Source of the DNA: Salipaludibacillus neizhouensis
Lineage (GTDB): Bacteria; Bacillota; Bacilli; Bacillales; Salisediminibacteriaceae
NCBI RefSeq assembly: GCF_002886185.1
Contig: NZ_KZ614147.1
Coordinates: 248,001 to 312,000, forward strand
DNA length: 64,000 bases
Reading direction: 5' to 3'
Every line of letters begins with the position of its first letter. The first letter of the stretch is position 1. The notes below the pieces were generated by a model, which did no database searches, was not told the DNA's origin, and was given only the letters and a program-made list of their open reading frames with translations. The translations under genes were made by a program, and so were the position numbers. This document shows, piece by piece, positions 29,788 through 43,139 of this stretch.

Positions 29788-30417
29788 TTAGTCAGCTTTG
29801 ATCGCTGATTTCACAGTAATATAACTTTTGTTAGCTCCAGGAACATTTCCTTTAACTAATAACAAATTAGTTTCTGTATCTACTTTTACTACTACAAGAT
29901 TTTGAACGGTAACTTGCTCTCCACCCATGCGACCAGGAAGTAATTTACCAGGGCGTACGTGGTTAGGGGCAACAGGTCCCATTGAACCAGGACGACGGTG
30001 ATAACGCGAACCGTGAGACATTGGTCCTCGAGATTGGTTATGACGCTTGATAGCACCTTGGAAACCTTTCCCTTTAGAAGTACCAGTTACATCTACAGTT
30101 TCACCTTCAGTGAATGTATCTACTTTAATTTCCTGACCAATTTCATAGTCCGCAACTGTAACATCACGCAGCTCTTTAACGAAGCGCTTAGGGGTTGTCT
30201 TCGCCTTTTCCGCATGACCTTTTGCAGGTTTAATCACACGATTTTGTTTCTCGTCTGAAAAACCAAGTTGAATTGATTCATAGCCTTCACCTTCGATTGT
30301 CTTCTTTTGAAGAACAACGTTAGGTTCAGCTTGGATAACTGTTACCGGAATTGCCTCTCCAGTTTCAGAGAAAATTTGAGTCATACCTAATTTTCTACCT
30401 AAGATTCCTTTAGTCAT
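29788..30417 (-). CDS. rplC: 50S ribosomal protein L3
   Basis: L3, 209 aa, which reaches to the peptidyl transferase centre. [20 protein letters not shown] start and the [20 protein letters not shown] loop with [15 protein letters not shown]. Ribosome site ATAGGAGGTGTAACTC. Second gene of the S10 cluster. Confidence 0.98.
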   Translation of the reverse strand: MTKGILGRKLGMTQIFSETGEAIPVTVIQAEPNVVLQKKTIEGEGYESIQLGFSDEKQNRVIKPAKGHAEKAKTTPKRFVKELRDVTVADYEIGQEIKVDTFTEGETVDVTGTSKGKGFQGAIKRHNQSRGPMSHGSRYHRRPGSMGPVAPNHVRPGKLLPGRMGGEQVTVQNLVVVKVDTETNLLLVKGNVPGANKSYITVKSAIKAD

Positions 30418-30454
30418 GAGTTACACCTCCTATAATTCTATTCTATAATATTAT

Positions 30455-30898
<444 letters not shown>

Positions 30899-30927
30899 AT
30901 TATACAAGATTCATTGATCACATGCAA
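30899..30927 (-). promoter_or_regulatory. Proximal promoter of the S10 operon
   Basis: TTGCAT at 30922-30927, a 17-bp spacer and TATAAT at 30899-30904, reading leftward to rpsJ. A T-G precedes the -10 box region. Strong housekeeping promoter. Confidence 0.85.
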
Positions 30928-30964
30928 CATTTATTTAAAAAAACTTTATTAGCACACTTTGCCT

Positions 30965-30993
30965 ATTATACAAGGTGATTTAAAATAATTCAA
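30965..30993 (-). promoter_or_regulatory. Distal promoter of the S10 operon
   Basis: TTGAAT at 30988-30993 and TATAAT at 30965-30970 with a 17-bp spacer, 66 bp upstream of the proximal promoter and in the same orientation. Tandem promoters fit a very highly expressed ribosomal operon. Confidence 0.8.
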
Positions 30994-31023
30994 GAAGTCT
31001 TTTTAGAAAGGAGAAATTTTCTA

Positions 31024-31062
31024 ATAAAAAAACTGATCAGGATGATTGCTCACCCCGATCAG
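31024..31062 (-). terminator. Intrinsic terminator of tuf
   Basis: On the minus strand AGCTGATCGGGG and CATCCTGATCAG form the stem (about 31031-31062) followed by TTTTTTT. It separates the str operon from the S10 promoters. Confidence 0.9.
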
Positions 31063-31096
31063 CTTTCACTTGTCTCTTGCTATTCAATCAAATATC

Positions 31097-32287
31097 TTAC
31101 TCAGTGATTGTAGCTACGACACCAGCACCAACAGTACGTCCACCCTCACGGATAGAGAACTTAGTACCTTCTTCGATAGCGATTGGTGAAATTAATTCAA
31201 CAACCATTTCTACGTTATCTCCAGGCATAACCATTTCTACACCTTCAGGAAGATGAGTAACACCAGTTACGTCTGTAGTACGGAAATAGAATTGTGGACG
31301 GTAGTTTGTGAAGAATGGAGTGTGACGTCCACCTTCTTCTTTTGATAGAACATAAACTTCCGCTTTGAACTTTGTATGCGGAGTGATTGTTCCAGGCTTA
31401 GCAAGTACTTGACCACGGTTGATATCTTCACGAGCAACCCCACGAAGAAGTGCACCAATGTTGTCTCCAGCTTCAGCATAGTCAAGAAGCTTACGGAACA
31501 TTTCAACACCAGTAACAGTAGTTTTCTTAGGTTCTTCAGTAAGACCGATGATTGAAACTTCGTCACCTACGTTTAGTTTTCCACGCTCAACACGACCAGT
31601 AGCAACAGTACCACGACCAGTGATAGAGAAAACATCCTCAATTGGCATCATGAATGGCTTATCTTTGTCACGGTCCGGAGTTGGAATGTAGTCATCCACT
31701 TGTTGCATTAACTCTAGGATGATGTTTTCGTGCTCTTCGTCACCTTGAAGTGCTTTAAGAGCAGAACCTTTTACTACAGGAACATCGTCACCAGGGAAAT
31801 CATAATCAGAAAGTAGATCACGAACTTCCATTTCTACTAATTCAAGTAGCTCTTCATCGTCAACTTGGTCAGTTTTGTTTAAGAAAACAACGATTGAAGG
31901 TACACCTACTTGACGAGAAAGCAAGATATGCTCACGAGTTTGTGGCATTGGGCCATCAGCAGCAGATACTACTAGGATAGCTCCGTCCATTTGTGCAGCA
32001 CCAGTGATCATGTTCTTTACATAGTCAGCGTGGCCTGGGCAGTCAACGTGTGCATAGTGACGAGAATCAGTTTCATATTCAACGTGTGCAGTGGAGATAG
32101 TGATTCCACGCTCGCGCTCTTCTGGTGCTCCGTCAATTTGGTCATACGCCATTGCAGAACCTTTACCTGACTTCTTGAAAAGTACAGAAGAGATTGCTGC
32201 TGTTAGTGTAGTTTTACCGTGGTCGACGTGACCAATTGTACCGATATTAGCATGCGTTTTGGAACGATCAAATTTTTCTTTACCCAT
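31097..32287 (-). CDS. tuf: Translation elongation factor Tu
   Basis: EF-Tu, 396 aa, delivers aminoacyl-tRNA to the ribosome. G1 [10 protein letters not shown]3 DCPGHADY, G4 NKTD and the three-domain layout are intact; the G4 residue is Thr where Bacillus subtilis has Cys, a tolerated position. Kirromycin-contact region looks ordinary. Follows fusA by about 100 bp and ends the str operon at a strong terminator. Confidence 0.98.
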   Translation of the reverse strand: MGKEKFDRSKTHANIGTIGHVDHGKTTLTAAISSVLFKKSGKGSAMAYDQIDGAPEERERGITISTAHVEYETDSRHYAHVDCPGHADYVKNMITGAAQMDGAILVVSAADGPMPQTREHILLSRQVGVPSIVVFLNKTDQVDDEELLELVEMEVRDLLSDYDFPGDDVPVVKGSALKALQGDEEHENIILELMQQVDDYIPTPDRDKDKPFMMPIEDVFSITGRGTVATGRVERGKLNVGDEVSIIGLTEEPKKTTVTGVEMFRKLLDYAEAGDNIGALLRGVAREDINRGQVLAKPGTITPHTKFKAEVYVLSKEEGGRHTPFFTNYRPQFYFRTTDVTGVTHLPEGVEMVMPGDNVEMVVELISPIAIEEGTKFSIREGGRTVGAGVVATITE

Positions 32288-32391
32288 GATCGAAATCCTC
32301 CTTAATATTTTTAGATATTTTTATTTTTTAAAGATGAAAGACTGTATCTTAACACCTTTCTTTTCTTACAATAAATCACTGATAGGGACGA

Positions 32392-34470
32392 TTATCGTCC
32401 TGTGCTTTTCTTGATGATGTCTTCTGAAATACTTTTCGGTACTTCTTCATAGTGGTCGAAAGTCATTGTATAATTTCCGCGACCTTGTGTGTTTGAACGA
32501 AGGGATGTCGCATATCCGAACATCTCTGCTAAAGGAACCATCGCTTTAACTGTTTGTGCATTACCGCGAGCTTCCATACCTTCTACACGACCACGACGGG
32601 AAGTGATATCACCCATGATGTCACCCATGTATTCTTCAGGGATAACAACTTCTACTCTCATTAGTGGTTCAAGTAGAGCTGGGTTACATTTAGTTCTAGC
32701 CTCTTTAAATGCCATTGATGCAGCTACTTTAAATGCCATCTCATTCGAGTCAACATCATGGTAAGAACCATCATATAATCTTGCTTTAACATCAATTACA
32801 GGGAAACCTGCGAGTAGACCGTTGTCTAAAGAATCTTTAACCCCGGCGTGAACTGAATTGATATATTCACGTGGTACTACCCCACCTACAACATTATCAA
32901 TAAATTCGAAACCTGCACCCTCATCATTAGGTGAGAATTCGATCCATACGTGACCGTACTGACCTCGTCCACCAGATTGACGTACAAACTTACCTTCACA
33001 TTTCGCAGCTTGGCGAATTGTTTCACGATAAGATACTTGAGGAGCACCTACATTAGCTTCTACATTAAACTCACGTTTCATACGATCAACAAGGATATCT
33101 AAGTGAAGCTCACCCATACCAGCGATGATAGTTTGACCTGTTTCGTCATCTGTGTGCGTTTTGAAAGTTGGATCCTCTTCTGCGAGTTTAGCAAGTGCCA
33201 TACCCATCTTATCTTGGTCGGCTTTTGATTTTGGCTCAACAGACAATGAGATAACTGGATCTGGAAACTCCATAGATTCAAGGATAACGTGATTTTTTTC
33301 ATCACTTAACGTATCCCCTGTTGATGTGTCCTTCAAACCAATCCCTGCAGCAATATCACCGGAATAACAAGTAGGAATTTCCTCACGGTGGTTTGCGTGC
33401 ATTTGTAAGATTCGTCCCATACGCTCACGCTTCCCTTTGGAAGTATTGCGAACATAGGAACCAGCATCTACTTTACCAGAATAGACTCGGAAGAATGTTA
33501 GTTTACCAACAAACGGGTCTGTAGCAACCTTAAATGCTAAAGCAGAAAAAGGTTGGTCATCCCCGGCTTTACGGATAACTTCTTCCTCAGAATCTGGTTT
33601 GATACCTCTGATAGCTTCAACATCTGTTGGAGCTGGTAAGTAATCAATAACGCCATCCAACAACAGTTGAACACCTTTATTTTTAAAAGCCGATCCACAT
33701 AGAACAGGATAGAACTCTACACTAAGTGTAGCAGTACGAATAGCTTGCTTTAACTCAGCTTCCGTAATCTCTTCTCCTTCTAAATACTTCATAGTGAGAT
33801 CTTCATCTAATTCAGACACAGCTTCTACAAGTTTGTCACGATACTCTACCGCCTGAGCTTTATACTCTTCTGGAATTTCACGAGCTTCACTACGAGTTCC
33901 TAGGTCATCTAAATAGAAGAATGCTTCCATTGTAACGAGATCAATAATTCCTTCAAAATCGTCTTCAGCACCAATTGGTAACTGTATCGCAGCAGCGTTA
34001 GCTCCTAAACGATCTTTTAACGTTTTGAGTGAATATACGAAATCTGCACCTAGTTTATCCATCTTATTTACAAAGACGACTCTTGGCACACCATATGTTG
34101 TTGCTTGACGCCAAACTGTTTCAGTTTGTGGTTCTACACCGGACTGAGCATCTAATACTGCTACTGCACCATCTAATACTCTTAATGAACGTTCAACTTC
34201 GACTGTGAAGTCTACGTGTCCAGGAGTATCGATAATATTTATCCGATGACCTCTCCACTGTGCTGTTGTGGCAGCAGACGTAATTGTGATCCCACGCTCT
34301 TGCTCTTGGTCCATCCAGTCCATTTGAGAACCGCCATCGTGAGTTTCACCAATTTTGTGAATGCGCCCTGTATAGAAAAGAATACGCTCTGTAGCTGTCG
34401 TTTTACCGGCATCAATATGAGCCATGATTCCGATATTACGAGTCTTTTCTAAGGAGAATTCTCTTGCCAT
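32392..34470 (-). CDS. fusA: Translation elongation factor G
   Basis: EF-G, 692 aa, the translocase. G1 [10 protein letters not shown]3 DTPGHVD and G4 NKMDK are present, as are domain IV ([24 protein letters not shown] region) and the C-terminal [20 protein letters not shown]. No change was recognised at common fusidic-acid positions, but this was not checked residue by residue. Lies between rpsG and tuf. Confidence 0.98.
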   Translation of the reverse strand: MAREFSLEKTRNIGIMAHIDAGKTTATERILFYTGRIHKIGETHDGGSQMDWMDQEQERGITITSAATTAQWRGHRINIIDTPGHVDFTVEVERSLRVLDGAVAVLDAQSGVEPQTETVWRQATTYGVPRVVFVNKMDKLGADFVYSLKTLKDRLGANAAAIQLPIGAEDDFEGIIDLVTMEAFFYLDDLGTRSEAREIPEEYKAQAVEYRDKLVEAVSELDEDLTMKYLEGEEITEAELKQAIRTATLSVEFYPVLCGSAFKNKGVQLLLDGVIDYLPAPTDVEAIRGIKPDSEEEVIRKAGDDQPFSALAFKVATDPFVGKLTFFRVYSGKVDAGSYVRNTSKGKRERMGRILQMHANHREEIPTCYSGDIAAGIGLKDTSTGDTLSDEKNHVILESMEFPDPVISLSVEPKSKADQDKMGMALAKLAEEDPTFKTHTDDETGQTIIAGMGELHLDILVDRMKREFNVEANVGAPQVSYRETIRQAAKCEGKFVRQSGGRGQYGHVWIEFSPNDEGAGFEFIDNVVGGVVPREYINSVHAGVKDSLDNGLLAGFPVIDVKARLYDGSYHDVDSNEMAFKVAASMAFKEARTKCNPALLEPLMRVEVVIPEEYMGDIMGDITSRRGRVEGMEARGNAQTVKAMVPLAEMFGYATSLRSNTQGRGNYTMTFDHYEEVPKSISEDIIKKSTGR

Positions 34471-34566
34471 TAGTCAATTTCTCCTTCCCTTATTATGAAA
34501 ACGTTTAGTTGTATTGAAGGGGAACCAATTCGCAATTGAATTGATTCCTTATCCAAACCTTTAATT

Positions 34567-35037
34567 CTACCAGCGATAATGAGCAAATGCTTTATTCGCT
34601 TCAGCCATACGGTGAGTATCCTCACGCTTTTTAACAGCTGCGCCAGTGTTATTAGCAGCATCCATAATTTCATTTGCAAGACGCTCTTCCATTGTTTTCT
34701 CTCCACGAAGACGAGCGTAGCTTACTAACCAACGAAGTCCTAATGTCGTACGACGCTCAGGTTTCACTTCGATAGGTACTTGATACGTTGCTCCACCTAC
34801 TCGGCGTGCTTTAACCTCAAGTACTGGCATGATATTCTTTAATGCTTGTTCGAAAACTTCCTGTGGATCATTACCTCCACGTTCACGGACAAGATCAAAT
34901 GCTTTATAAAGTATAGTTTGTGCTTTTCCTCTTTTACCATCAGACATAATACGGTTAATTAAACGCGTAACTAATTTAGATTGATAAATCGGGTCAGCTA
35001 GTACGTCTCTACGAGGTACGGGTCCTTTACGAGGCAT
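34567..35037 (-). CDS. rpsG: 30S ribosomal protein S7
   Basis: S7, 156 aa from the ATG at 35037 after [32 protein letters not shown] start, [20 protein letters not shown] and the [10 protein letters not shown] end. It organises the 16S 3' major domain and E site. A hairpin (GGAA-CAATT / AATTG-TTCC, about 34525-34552) follows in the gap to fusA. Confidence 0.97.
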   Translation of the reverse strand: MPRKGPVPRRDVLADPIYQSKLVTRLINRIMSDGKRGKAQTILYKAFDLVRERGGNDPQEVFEQALKNIMPVLEVKARRVGGATYQVPIEVKPERRTTLGLRWLVSYARLRGEKTMEERLANEIMDAANNTGAAVKKREDTHRMAEANKAFAHYRW

Positions 35038-35087
35038 TGAAGTCCCTCCTTTCACGAATTAATAGTAGTTTTTGTTTCTGAAAATCT

Positions 35088-35501
35088 TTATTTCTTAGGT
35101 CTCTTCGTTCCATACTTAGAACGGCTTTGCATGCGGTTCTCAACACCAGCTGTGTCAAGAGCTCCACGTACGATATGATAACGTACCCCCGGTAAGTCTT
35201 TCACACGTCCGCCACGGATAAGTACAACACTGTGTTCTTGCAGGTTGTGCCCAATTCCAGGGATGTATGCAGTTACTTCGATTTGGTTCGTCAAACGAAC
35301 ACGGGCATATTTACGAAGTGCCGAGTTCGGCTTCTTCGGTGTCATCGTACCTACACGAGTACAAACTCCACGTTTCTGTGGTGAATCCTCATCTGTTTGA
35401 ATCTTTTTAAAACTGTTATAACCTTTATTTAAAGCTGGAGAGTCAGACTTTCTAATCTTCGACTGACGTCCCTTACGCACTAATTGGTTAATTGTAGGCA
35501 T
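35088..35501 (-). CDS. rpsL: 30S ribosomal protein S12
   Basis: S12, 137 aa from the ATG at 35501, which follows [38 protein letters not shown] start. The decoding loops [20 protein letters not shown] and [20 protein letters not shown] keep the lysines whose loss gives streptomycin resistance (Lys in KPNSA and in RVKDLPG), so it looks wild type. First of rpsL-rpsG-fusA-tuf. Confidence 0.97.
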   Translation of the reverse strand: MPTINQLVRKGRQSKIRKSDSPALNKGYNSFKKIQTDEDSPQKRGVCTRVGTMTPKKPNSALRKYARVRLTNQIEVTAYIPGIGHNLQEHSVVLIRGGRVKDLPGVRYHIVRGALDTAGVENRMQSRSKYGTKRPKK

Positions 35502-35519
35502 TGGTTTTCCTCCTCTCTT

Positions 35520-35614
35520 AATTGAAATATGCAAGACCACTGGTCCAGGTGGTCCACAAATGGGTAAAAGGAAAGCTTTCACCAACAGGGGCGAGCCTGT
35601 TGGTAAAAACTATT
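35520..35614 (-). promoter_or_regulatory. Hairpins between rplGB and rpsL
   Basis: ACCAACAGG/CCTGTTGGT is a perfect 9-bp stem at 35581-35604. A second inverted repeat, ACCAC/GTGGT, lies near 35539-35556. No T-tract follows on the coding strand, so they seem to be leader structures of rpsL rather than terminators. Confidence 0.55.
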
Positions 35615-35863
35615 TTACTTTTTAATAGCTACGATTGCTGCATTTACGTCAATACCACAGGCTTTTCCAAGCCTTTTCATAGAATCAACGGAATTAACTT
35701 GAACACCTTTGTCATTTGCCAAAGTCATGACCTTGTCTAACACTTGATGATCAGCATCTTCTGCAACAAAGAGCTCTTTTACCAGCTCATTTTCCAGTGC
35801 TTTAAGCGTCTGCTTCGTGCCTACGACTTTATTAGCTGCCTGGGCTACTTTTTCATAAGACAT
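35615..35863 (-). CDS. rplGB: L7Ae-family kink-turn RNA-binding protein (YbxF)
   Basis: A kink-turn binding protein of 82 aa, L7Ae/L30e fold: NKVVGTKQTLKALENELVKE, then LFVAEDADHQVLDKVMTLAN and GKACGIDVNAAIVAIKK. The Bacillus subtilis homologue binds k-turn RNA and associates with ribosomes. It occupies the same rpoC-rpsL slot. Role beyond RNA binding unclear. Confidence 0.93.
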   Translation of the reverse strand: MSYEKVAQAANKVVGTKQTLKALENELVKELFVAEDADHQVLDKVMTLANDKGVQVNSVDSMKRLGKACGIDVNAAIVAIKK

Positions 35864-35945
35864 CTGTAATCCTCCAAAGCATCAGGTATTTGGCACACTA
35901 GGATATAGTACCACCGTCGTATTTCAGTGTCAATACCTATTTCAC

Positions 35946-38900
35946 TTATTCCTTCATTGCTACTTCTTCAACAACTTCATTTTTATCTGTTTTTGATTTA
36001 TCAGCTGCTGACATTTGGCGGTAACGTTGCATACCTGTACCGGCTGGAACTAATTTACCGATTATAACGTTTTCCTTCAACCCGACTAATTCATCGCGTT
36101 TACCTTTAATAGCCGCATCTGTCAAAACACGTGTTGTTTCTTGGAAGGAAGCTGCAGATAAGAAAGAATCCGTCTCAAGCGATGCTTTCGTAATACCTAG
36201 TAGAACCGGACGACCTGAAGCAGGGCGGCCATTTCTTAGAAGTATATCACGGTTTGCATCGTTGAATTGATGGATTTCCACGAGTGAGCCTGGTAATACA
36301 TTTGTATCACCTGCATCAATAACACGAATTTTACGCATCATTTGACGAACCATAACTTCGACGTGTTTGTCTCCGATTTCAACACCTTGCATACGGTAAA
36401 CTTTTTGTACCTCTCTCAGCAGATACTCCTGAACTCCCTGAACACCTGATACAATCAAGAGTTCTTTAGGATCGATAGAACCTTCTGTTAGTTCTTGGCC
36501 AGGCAACACTTTCTCTCCGACTTCTACTTTCATCCTGGAGCCGTAAAGTGTTGGATAGTTCCGTACCTCAATAGCACCCTGTACAACGATTTCTTTCTTA
36601 TCGTTAACCTCTTTAATTTCGATAACTTCCCCTTCAATCTCGGAAATAATCGCAAGACCTTTAGGATTACGAGCTTCAAAGACTTCCTGAATTCTCGGTA
36701 AACCTTGAGTAATGTCATCTCCAGCTACCCCGCCGGTGTGGAAAGTACGCATTGTTAACTGTGTACCTGGCTCACCAATAGATTGCGCTGCGATAATACC
36801 TACTGCTTCACCAACTTCTACTTCAGAACCAGTAGCAAGGTTTCGACCGTAGCACTTCTTACATACACCATGTTTCGTATCACATGTGAATGCGGAACGA
36901 ATTAGTACCGTTTCCACTCCAGCATCTTCAATTACTTTGGACATGTCTTCTGTAATGTCCTGGTTACGTTCAACGAGGATCTCATTCGTTTCAGGATGGT
37001 AAAGTCTTTGGAAAGATACGCGACCAACTAAACGATCGTATAAACTTTCAATGATTTCATTACCTTCTTTTATTGCTTTAACAATTAACCCTCGATCAGT
37101 GCCACAATCGTCATCACGAATAATAACATCTTGAGCCACGTCTACTAGGCGCCGAGTGAGATACCCTGAGTCCGCTGTTTTAAGAGCAGTATCTGCAAGA
37201 CCTTTACGAGCACCGTGAGTGGAGATAAAGTACTCCAGTACTGTTAGACCTTCACGGAAACTGGATTTAATCGGAAGCTCAATAATTCTTCCGGACGGGT
37301 TAGCCATCAGACCACGCATACCAGCAAGCTGGGTAAAGTTAGAGGCGTTACCACGCGCTCCAGAATCACTCATCATAAAGATAGGGTTATTAATATCCAA
37401 TGTGCCCATCAATTTATTTTGAATCACATCTTTTGCTGCACTCCAGATAGCAATTACTTTATCATATCTCTCTTCTTCCGTGATTAGACCACGACGAAAC
37501 TGTTTTAAGATCCGCTGTACTTTTTCTTCAGAATCATCAAGGATCGCTTGTTTGTCAGCAAGAACAACAATATCGGAAACCCCAATAGTGATTCCAGCTT
37601 TCGTTGAATAAAAGAACCCTAAATCCTTCATCTTATCCAACATCACAGATGTTTCAGAAATCTTGAATTTCTTAAAGACCTCCGCAATGATGTCACCTAG
37701 GAAACCTTTCTTAAATGGTAGGACAAGATCACGTTTTTTAAATTCTTCTTTCACATCCGTCCCTCTTGGTACAAAGAACTTCGACGGAGTCTCTAACTCA
37801 AGATTCTCAATCGTAGGTTCGTTAATATAAGGGAACGATTCTGGAAGAATTTCATTGAAAATCACTTTACCTACCGATGTAAGGATAAGTTGGTCTTCAA
37901 ATTCATCTCTAAAGTTTAATTTACTTAATGATGAAACAGGGACAGCGATTCTTGTATGAAGATGTACATATCCATTTGTATATGCGGTCATTACTTCATT
38001 AGGATCGTTAAAAATTCTTCCTTCGCCAATTGCACCTTTTCTCTCAATGGTCAAGTAGTAGTTACCTAATACCATATCTTGAGATGGTGTAACAACAGGT
38101 TTACCATCCTTTGGGTTTAAAATGTTTTGAGCCGCAAGCATAAGGATACGAGACTCCGCTTGCGCTTCAGCAGATAATGGAACGTGCACTGCCATTTGGT
38201 CACCGTCAAAGTCAGCGTTATATGCTGTACAAACGAGTGGATGGAGTTTAATCGCACGACCTTCAACCAACGTTGGTTCGAAAGCTTGAATTCCCAATCT
38301 GTGAAGCGTTGGTGCACGGTTTAATAAAACCGGATGTTCTTTAATTACTTCTTCCAAAACATCCCACACTTCAGGGTGGACACGCTCGACTTTTCTTTTC
38401 GCACTCTTGATGTTATGAGCAAACCCTTTACTGACGAGCTCTTTCATAACGAAAGGCTTGAATAACTCCAACGCCATTTCTTTTGGAAGCCCGCACTGGA
38501 ACATCTTTAAATGAGGTCCAACTACGATAACGGAACGACCTGAGTAATCGACACGTTTTCCTAATAAGTTTTGACGAAAGCGTCCTTGTTTACCTTTCAA
38601 CATATGCGAAAGGGACTTCAATGGACGGTTACCCGGTCCAGTAACTGGACGACCTCTTCGACCGTTATCAATAAGGGCATCTACAGCTTCCTGCAGCATA
38701 CGCTTCTCATTTTGAACGATAATGTTTGGTGCGCCTAGATCTAACAGACGCTTTAATCGATTGTTACGGTTAATAACACGGCGATAAAGGTCGTTTAAAT
38801 CAGATGTCGCGAATCTTCCTCCATCAAGTTGAACCATTGGTCGTAACTCTGGTGGTATAACAGGAAGGACATCTAGCACCATCCAAGAAGGATCGTTTCC

Positions 38901-39557
38901 TGAGTGTCGAAAAGCCTCGATAACTTCCAAACGTTTAATGGCTCTCGTTCTTCGTTGTCCTTGGGCTGTTTCTAACTCTTCTTTTAAACTTACTGCTTCT
39001 TTGTCGAGTTCAATGTCTTCTAAAAGTTTACGAATCGCTTCTGCACCCATTTGTGCAGAGAATGTACGACCGTATTTCTCTCGGTAAGCCCGGTACTCTT
39101 TTTCAGAGAGCAACTGTTTCAACTCTAATGGTGTATCTCCAGTCTCAGTTACAACGTAAGATGCAAAGTAAATTACTTCTTCGAGTGACCGTGGAGACAT
39201 ATCCAATACAAGACCCATACGACTCGGAATCCCTTTGAAATACCATATGTGAGACACAGGGGCAGCTAATTCAATATGCCCCATGCGCTCTCGACGAACC
39301 TTTGATCTAGTAACTTCAACACCGCAGCGATCACAAACGACACCTTTATATCTGACGCGTTTGTATTTTCCACAATGACATTCCCAGTCCTTTGTAGGTC
39401 CAAATATCCGTTCACAGAAAAGCCCGTCTTTTTCTGGCTTCAATGTTCTGTAGTTAATCGTTTCCGGTTTCTTGACTTCTCCTCGAGACCAAGAACGAAT
39501 CTTATCTGAGGATGCAAGACCGATTTTCATATACTCAAAATTATTCACATCTATCAA
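35946..39557 (-). CDS. rpoC: DNA-directed RNA polymerase subunit beta'
   Basis: Beta' subunit, 1203 aa. N-terminal zinc finger [20 protein letters not shown], clamp and rudder, the catalytic NADFDGDQ (Mg2+ triad), bridge helix region and C-terminal zinc site ([14 protein letters not shown]). A second CGKC-like set is complete. Initiation is assigned to TTG at 39557, preceded by GGGAGGTTAACCCC, which matches the N-terminus of relatives ([20 protein letters not shown]). It begins 36 bp after rpoB. No insertion relative to Bacillus was noticed. Confidence 0.98.
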   Translation of the reverse strand: MIDVNNFEYMKIGLASSDKIRSWSRGEVKKPETINYRTLKPEKDGLFCERIFGPTKDWECHCGKYKRVRYKGVVCDRCGVEVTRSKVRRERMGHIELAAPVSHIWYFKGIPSRMGLVLDMSPRSLEEVIYFASYVVTETGDTPLELKQLLSEKEYRAYREKYGRTFSAQMGAEAIRKLLEDIELDKEAVSLKEELETAQGQRRTRAIKRLEVIEAFRHSGNDPSWMVLDVLPVIPPELRPMVQLDGGRFATSDLNDLYRRVINRNNRLKRLLDLGAPNIIVQNEKRMLQEAVDALIDNGRRGRPVTGPGNRPLKSLSHMLKGKQGRFRQNLLGKRVDYSGRSVIVVGPHLKMFQCGLPKEMALELFKPFVMKELVSKGFAHNIKSAKRKVERVHPEVWDVLEEVIKEHPVLLNRAPTLHRLGIQAFEPTLVEGRAIKLHPLVCTAYNADFDGDQMAVHVPLSAEAQAESRILMLAAQNILNPKDGKPVVTPSQDMVLGNYYLTIERKGAIGEGRIFNDPNEVMTAYTNGYVHLHTRIAVPVSSLSKLNFRDEFEDQLILTSVGKVIFNEILPESFPYINEPTIENLELETPSKFFVPRGTDVKEEFKKRDLVLPFKKGFLGDIIAEVFKKFKISETSVMLDKMKDLGFFYSTKAGITIGVSDIVVLADKQAILDDSEEKVQRILKQFRRGLITEEERYDKVIAIWSAAKDVIQNKLMGTLDINNPIFMMSDSGARGNASNFTQLAGMRGLMANPSGRIIELPIKSSFREGLTVLEYFISTHGARKGLADTALKTADSGYLTRRLVDVAQDVIIRDDDCGTDRGLIVKAIKEGNEIIESLYDRLVGRVSFQRLYHPETNEILVERNQDITEDMSKVIEDAGVETVLIRSAFTCDTKHGVCKKCYGRNLATGSEVEVGEAVGIIAAQSIGEPGTQLTMRTFHTGGVAGDDITQGLPRIQEVFEARNPKGLAIISEIEGEVIEIKEVNDKKEIVVQGAIEVRNYPTLYGSRMKVEVGEKVLPGQELTEGSIDPKELLIVSGVQGVQEYLLREVQKVYRMQGVEIGDKHVEVMVRQMMRKIRVIDAGDTNVLPGSLVEIHQFNDANRDILLRNGRPASGRPVLLGITKASLETDSFLSAASFQETTRVLTDAAIKGKRDELVGLKENVIIGKLVPAGTGMQRYRQMSAADKSKTDKNEVVEEVAMKE

Positions 39558-39593
39558 GGGGTTAACCTCCCTTTCAGCATTCAAGTTCTTACG

Positions 39594-42500
39594 TTACCCG
39601 TTGGATTCTCCACTGGACTCTAGGTTTAAGTTAAGCTTATCATTTGATTGATCATCATCATCATCAAGCTCTAGCATGTCGATTTCTTCGTCATTACTAG
39701 ATAGCATTTTCACATCCATACCAAGACTTTGAAGTTCTTTAATCAATACTTTGAAAGATTCTGGAACACCTGGTTCTGGAACGTTTTCTCCTTTGACAAT
39801 TGCCTCGTACGTTTTCACACGGCCGATCGTGTCATCTGATTTAACCGTTAGGATTTCTTGCAGTGTATAGGCGGCACCATATGCCTCTAATGCCCATACC
39901 TCCATCTCACCGAAACGTTGACCACCAAATTGTGCTTTACCACCTAAAGGCTGCTGTGTAACGAGAGAGTAAGGTCCTGTTGAACGTGCATGTAATTTAT
40001 CATCAACCATGTGAGCAAGTTTAATCATGTACATAATACCCACAGAAACACGGTTATCAAATGCTTCTCCAGTACGACCATCATAAAGGACCGTTTTACC
40101 ATCTCTGGACATACCAGCCTCTTCAATCGTACTCCATACATCTTCTTCTTCTGCTCCATCAAAAACTGGTGTAGCGATGTGAATTCCTAGTTGTCTAGCA
40201 GCCATACCCATGTGAAGCTCTAATACTTGCCCGATATTCATACGCGATGGAACCCCTAGTGGGTTAAGCATAATATCAATGGGAGTACCGTCAGGCATAT
40301 ATGGCATATCTTCCTCAGGTAAAATGCGGGAAATAACACCTTTGTTACCGTGTCGCCCTGCCATTTTATCTCCTTCGTGAATTTTACGCTTCTGTACGAG
40401 ATAGACACGAACAAGCTGGTTTACACCAGGTGGAAGTTCATCCCCGTCTTCACGGTTGAATACCTTCACGTCAAGAACGATACCGTCCCCACCATGTGGA
40501 GTTCTTAGTGATGTATCACGAACTTCCCTTGCTTTTTCACCGAAAATCGCATGAAGTAATCGCTCTTCTGCAGTTAGTTCCGTTACCCCTTTAGGCGTAA
40601 CCTTTCCGCATAGAATATCTCCATCTTTCACTTCAGCACCTGTTCGAATAATACCGCGTTCATCCAGGTTACGAAGCGCATCTTCCCCTACGTTCGGAAT
40701 ATCGCGGGTAATCTCCTCTGGTCCGAGCTTTGTATCTCTAGCCTCAGATTCGAATTCTTCAATATGAATAGATGTATATACATCATCTTTTACAAGACGC
40801 TCACTAAGGATAATCGCATCCTCATAGTTGTAACCATCCCATGTCATAAATCCGACTAGAACATTCTGACCTAGTGCCATTTCTCCCTTTTCCATAGAAG
40901 AACCGTCAGCAAGGATTTCGCCTTTTTCTACAATCATACCTTCACTTACGATTGGGCGCTGATTATAGGAAGTACCTTGGTTCGAACGTTCGAATTTCAT
41001 TAATTTATATTGTTTTAGATTACCTTCTACTTCTTTGCCATCTACTTCTTCGATTACGCGAATATCAATATATCTAGCTGATACTCGTTCAACTCTACCT
41101 TTCGTCGCGGAAACAACAGAAGCACCCGAGTCTTTCGCATTCACATACTCCATACCAGTTCCTACTAATGGAGAATGTGGTTCTAAGAGCGGAACTGCTT
41201 GACGCATCATGTTGGCACCCATTAACGCACGGTTAGAGTCATCGTTTTCTAAGAAAGGAATACACGCAGTAGCGGCGGAAACAACCTGTTTTGGTGATAC
41301 ATCCATGTAATCTACTCGATCACGAGGAACAATAATGTTCTCCCCACGGAAACGACAAATAATATCATCGTCCATAAAAGCACCATTCTCATCTAACTTT
41401 GCATTTGCCTGAGCAACTACATAGTTATCCTCTTCGTCAGCAGTTAAGTAGTCTACCTGTTTGGAAACGAGTTCGGCATCATGATCAACCTTACGATATG
41501 GCGACTCTATGAAACCAAATGGGTTGACCTTCGCAAAACTTGATAATGAGTTAATTAAACCGATGTTCGGTCCTTCAGGTGTCTCAATCGGACACATACG
41601 TCCGTAGTGGGAATAATGAACATCTCGCACTTCAAAGCCAGCACGCTCACGAGTTAAACCACCAGGTCCAAGGGCAGAGAGACGACGCTTATGCGTTAAT
41701 TCCGCTAATGGGTTTGTCTGGTCCATAAATTGAGATAGCTGAGAGCTACCGAAGAACTCTTTAATAGAAGCAATAACAGGTCGAATATTAATCAACGCTT
41801 GTGGTGTAATCATATTTGCATCCTGAATCGACATGCGCTCACGAACTACACGTTCCATTCGAGATAAACCAATTCTAAATTGGTTTTGCAGTAATTCCCC
41901 TACAGAACGTAAACGGCGGTTTCCTAGATGATCAATATCATCGGTATTACCAACGCCATGCAACAAGTTAAAGAAGTAACTGACAGACGAGATAATATCC
42001 GCCGGTGTAATGTTTTTAATTTTTTCATCAATTTGGCCATTAGCTATTACCCGAATTGGTAATTCATCATCTCCAGCTTGCTGTGAATAAATTAAAACAG
42101 ACTGAAGCTCTACTTCTTCATCGTTAATAACTCCGCCTTGAAGAGTAATGTGTTTGAAACCAACATTGTTATTCAAGTATGGAATAAGTTTATCCAAAAG
42201 ACGGCGATCAATTAGGGAACCTTCTTCTGCCAGTATTTCACCAGTATCTGGATCAACTAACGTTTCAGCCAATTTCTGGTTAAATAAACGATTTTTAATA
42301 TGAAGCTTTTTATTCATTTTATAACGACCTACATTTGCTAGATCGTACCTTTTCGGATCAAAAAAGCGGGATTCTAGTAGACTTTTGGCGCTATCTACAG
42401 TTGGTGGTTCTCCCGGACGTAAACGCTCATAGATTTCCAACAACGCTTTTTCTGCAGTGTCAGTATTGTCTTTTTCAAGCGTATTACGTAAATACTCATC

Positions 42501-43139
42501 TTCTCCTAACAAGTCAATGATCTCTTGATCAGAGCCAAACCCAAGCGCACGCAATAAAACTGTTACCGGGATTTTTCGTGTACGGTCAATACGAACATAC
42601 ACAACATCTTTGGCATCAGTTTCTAATTCTAGCCAAGCACCACGATTCGGTATTACCGTTGTAGTGAAGCCGCGCTTCCCATTTTTGTCTATTTTTTGAC
42701 TAAAATACACACTTGGTGAACGAACAAGCTGTGAAACAATAACTCGCTCTGCACCGTTAATAACGAATGTACCTGTGTCTGTCATGAGAGGGAAATCTCC
42801 CATAAATACTTCTTGCTCTTTTACTTCACCGGTTTCCTTATTAATAAGGCGAACCTTTACTCGAAGTGGAGCAGAATACGTGACATCACGTTCTTTCGAT
42901 TCATCCACAGGATACTTTGGATCTCCTAAGCTATAATCAATAAACTCAAGAACTAAATTTCCTGTAAAATCTTCAATTGGTGAGATGTCTTGAAACATCT
43001 CTCGTATACCCTCATCAAGAAACCATTGATAAGAAGCCGTCTGAATTTCTATCAAGTTTGGAAGATCCAAAACTTCATTAATTCTTGCGTAACTTCTCCT
43101 CTGGCGGTGGCGTCCATACTGAACTAGTTGACCTGTCAA
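39594..43139 (-). CDS. rpoB: DNA-directed RNA polymerase subunit beta
   Basis: Beta subunit, 1181 aa, starting at TTG (43139) after GAGGGGTGAATAAG; TTG is also used in Bacillus subtilis. The rifampicin pocket reads [20 protein letters not shown] followed by [13 protein letters not shown], wild type at the usual resistance positions. [20 protein letters not shown] and the C-terminal anchor are typical. The tail is acidic with a run of Asp ([11 protein letters not shown]). Preceded by a 540-bp non-coding region that may hold promoter and leader. Confidence 0.98.
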   Translation of the reverse strand: MTGQLVQYGRHRQRRSYARINEVLDLPNLIEIQTASYQWFLDEGIREMFQDISPIEDFTGNLVLEFIDYSLGDPKYPVDESKERDVTYSAPLRVKVRLINKETGEVKEQEVFMGDFPLMTDTGTFVINGAERVIVSQLVRSPSVYFSQKIDKNGKRGFTTTVIPNRGAWLELETDAKDVVYVRIDRTRKIPVTVLLRALGFGSDQEIIDLLGEDEYLRNTLEKDNTDTAEKALLEIYERLRPGEPPTVDSAKSLLESRFFDPKRYDLANVGRYKMNKKLHIKNRLFNQKLAETLVDPDTGEILAEEGSLIDRRLLDKLIPYLNNNVGFKHITLQGGVINDEEVELQSVLIYSQQAGDDELPIRVIANGQIDEKIKNITPADIISSVSYFFNLLHGVGNTDDIDHLGNRRLRSVGELLQNQFRIGLSRMERVVRERMSIQDANMITPQALINIRPVIASIKEFFGSSQLSQFMDQTNPLAELTHKRRLSALGPGGLTRERAGFEVRDVHYSHYGRMCPIETPEGPNIGLINSLSSFAKVNPFGFIESPYRKVDHDAELVSKQVDYLTADEEDNYVVAQANAKLDENGAFMDDDIICRFRGENIIVPRDRVDYMDVSPKQVVSAATACIPFLENDDSNRALMGANMMRQAVPLLEPHSPLVGTGMEYVNAKDSGASVVSATKGRVERVSARYIDIRVIEEVDGKEVEGNLKQYKLMKFERSNQGTSYNQRPIVSEGMIVEKGEILADGSSMEKGEMALGQNVLVGFMTWDGYNYEDAIILSERLVKDDVYTSIHIEEFESEARDTKLGPEEITRDIPNVGEDALRNLDERGIIRTGAEVKDGDILCGKVTPKGVTELTAEERLLHAIFGEKAREVRDTSLRTPHGGDGIVLDVKVFNREDGDELPPGVNQLVRVYLVQKRKIHEGDKMAGRHGNKGVISRILPEEDMPYMPDGTPIDIMLNPLGVPSRMNIGQVLELHMGMAARQLGIHIATPVFDGAEEEDVWSTIEEAGMSRDGKTVLYDGRTGEAFDNRVSVGIMYMIKLAHMVDDKLHARSTGPYSLVTQQPLGGKAQFGGQRFGEMEVWALEAYGAAYTLQEILTVKSDDTIGRVKTYEAIVKGENVPEPGVPESFKVLIKELQSLGMDVKMLSSNDEEIDMLELDDDDDQSNDKLNLNLESSGESNG

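Noticed and set aside
31850..31880. NKTD instead of NKCD in the EF-Tu G4 motif as a possible drug-resistance change.
   Set aside because: The third residue of NKxD varies naturally and all other motifs are normal.
41600..41780. Possible rifampicin-resistance substitution in RpoB.
   Set aside because: The pocket segments match the susceptible consensus at the well-known positions.
39594..43139. Long antisense frames over rpoB, rpoC and clpC on the plus strand.
   Set aside because: Typical shadows of highly expressed genes; no ribosome sites, family motifs or operon context.
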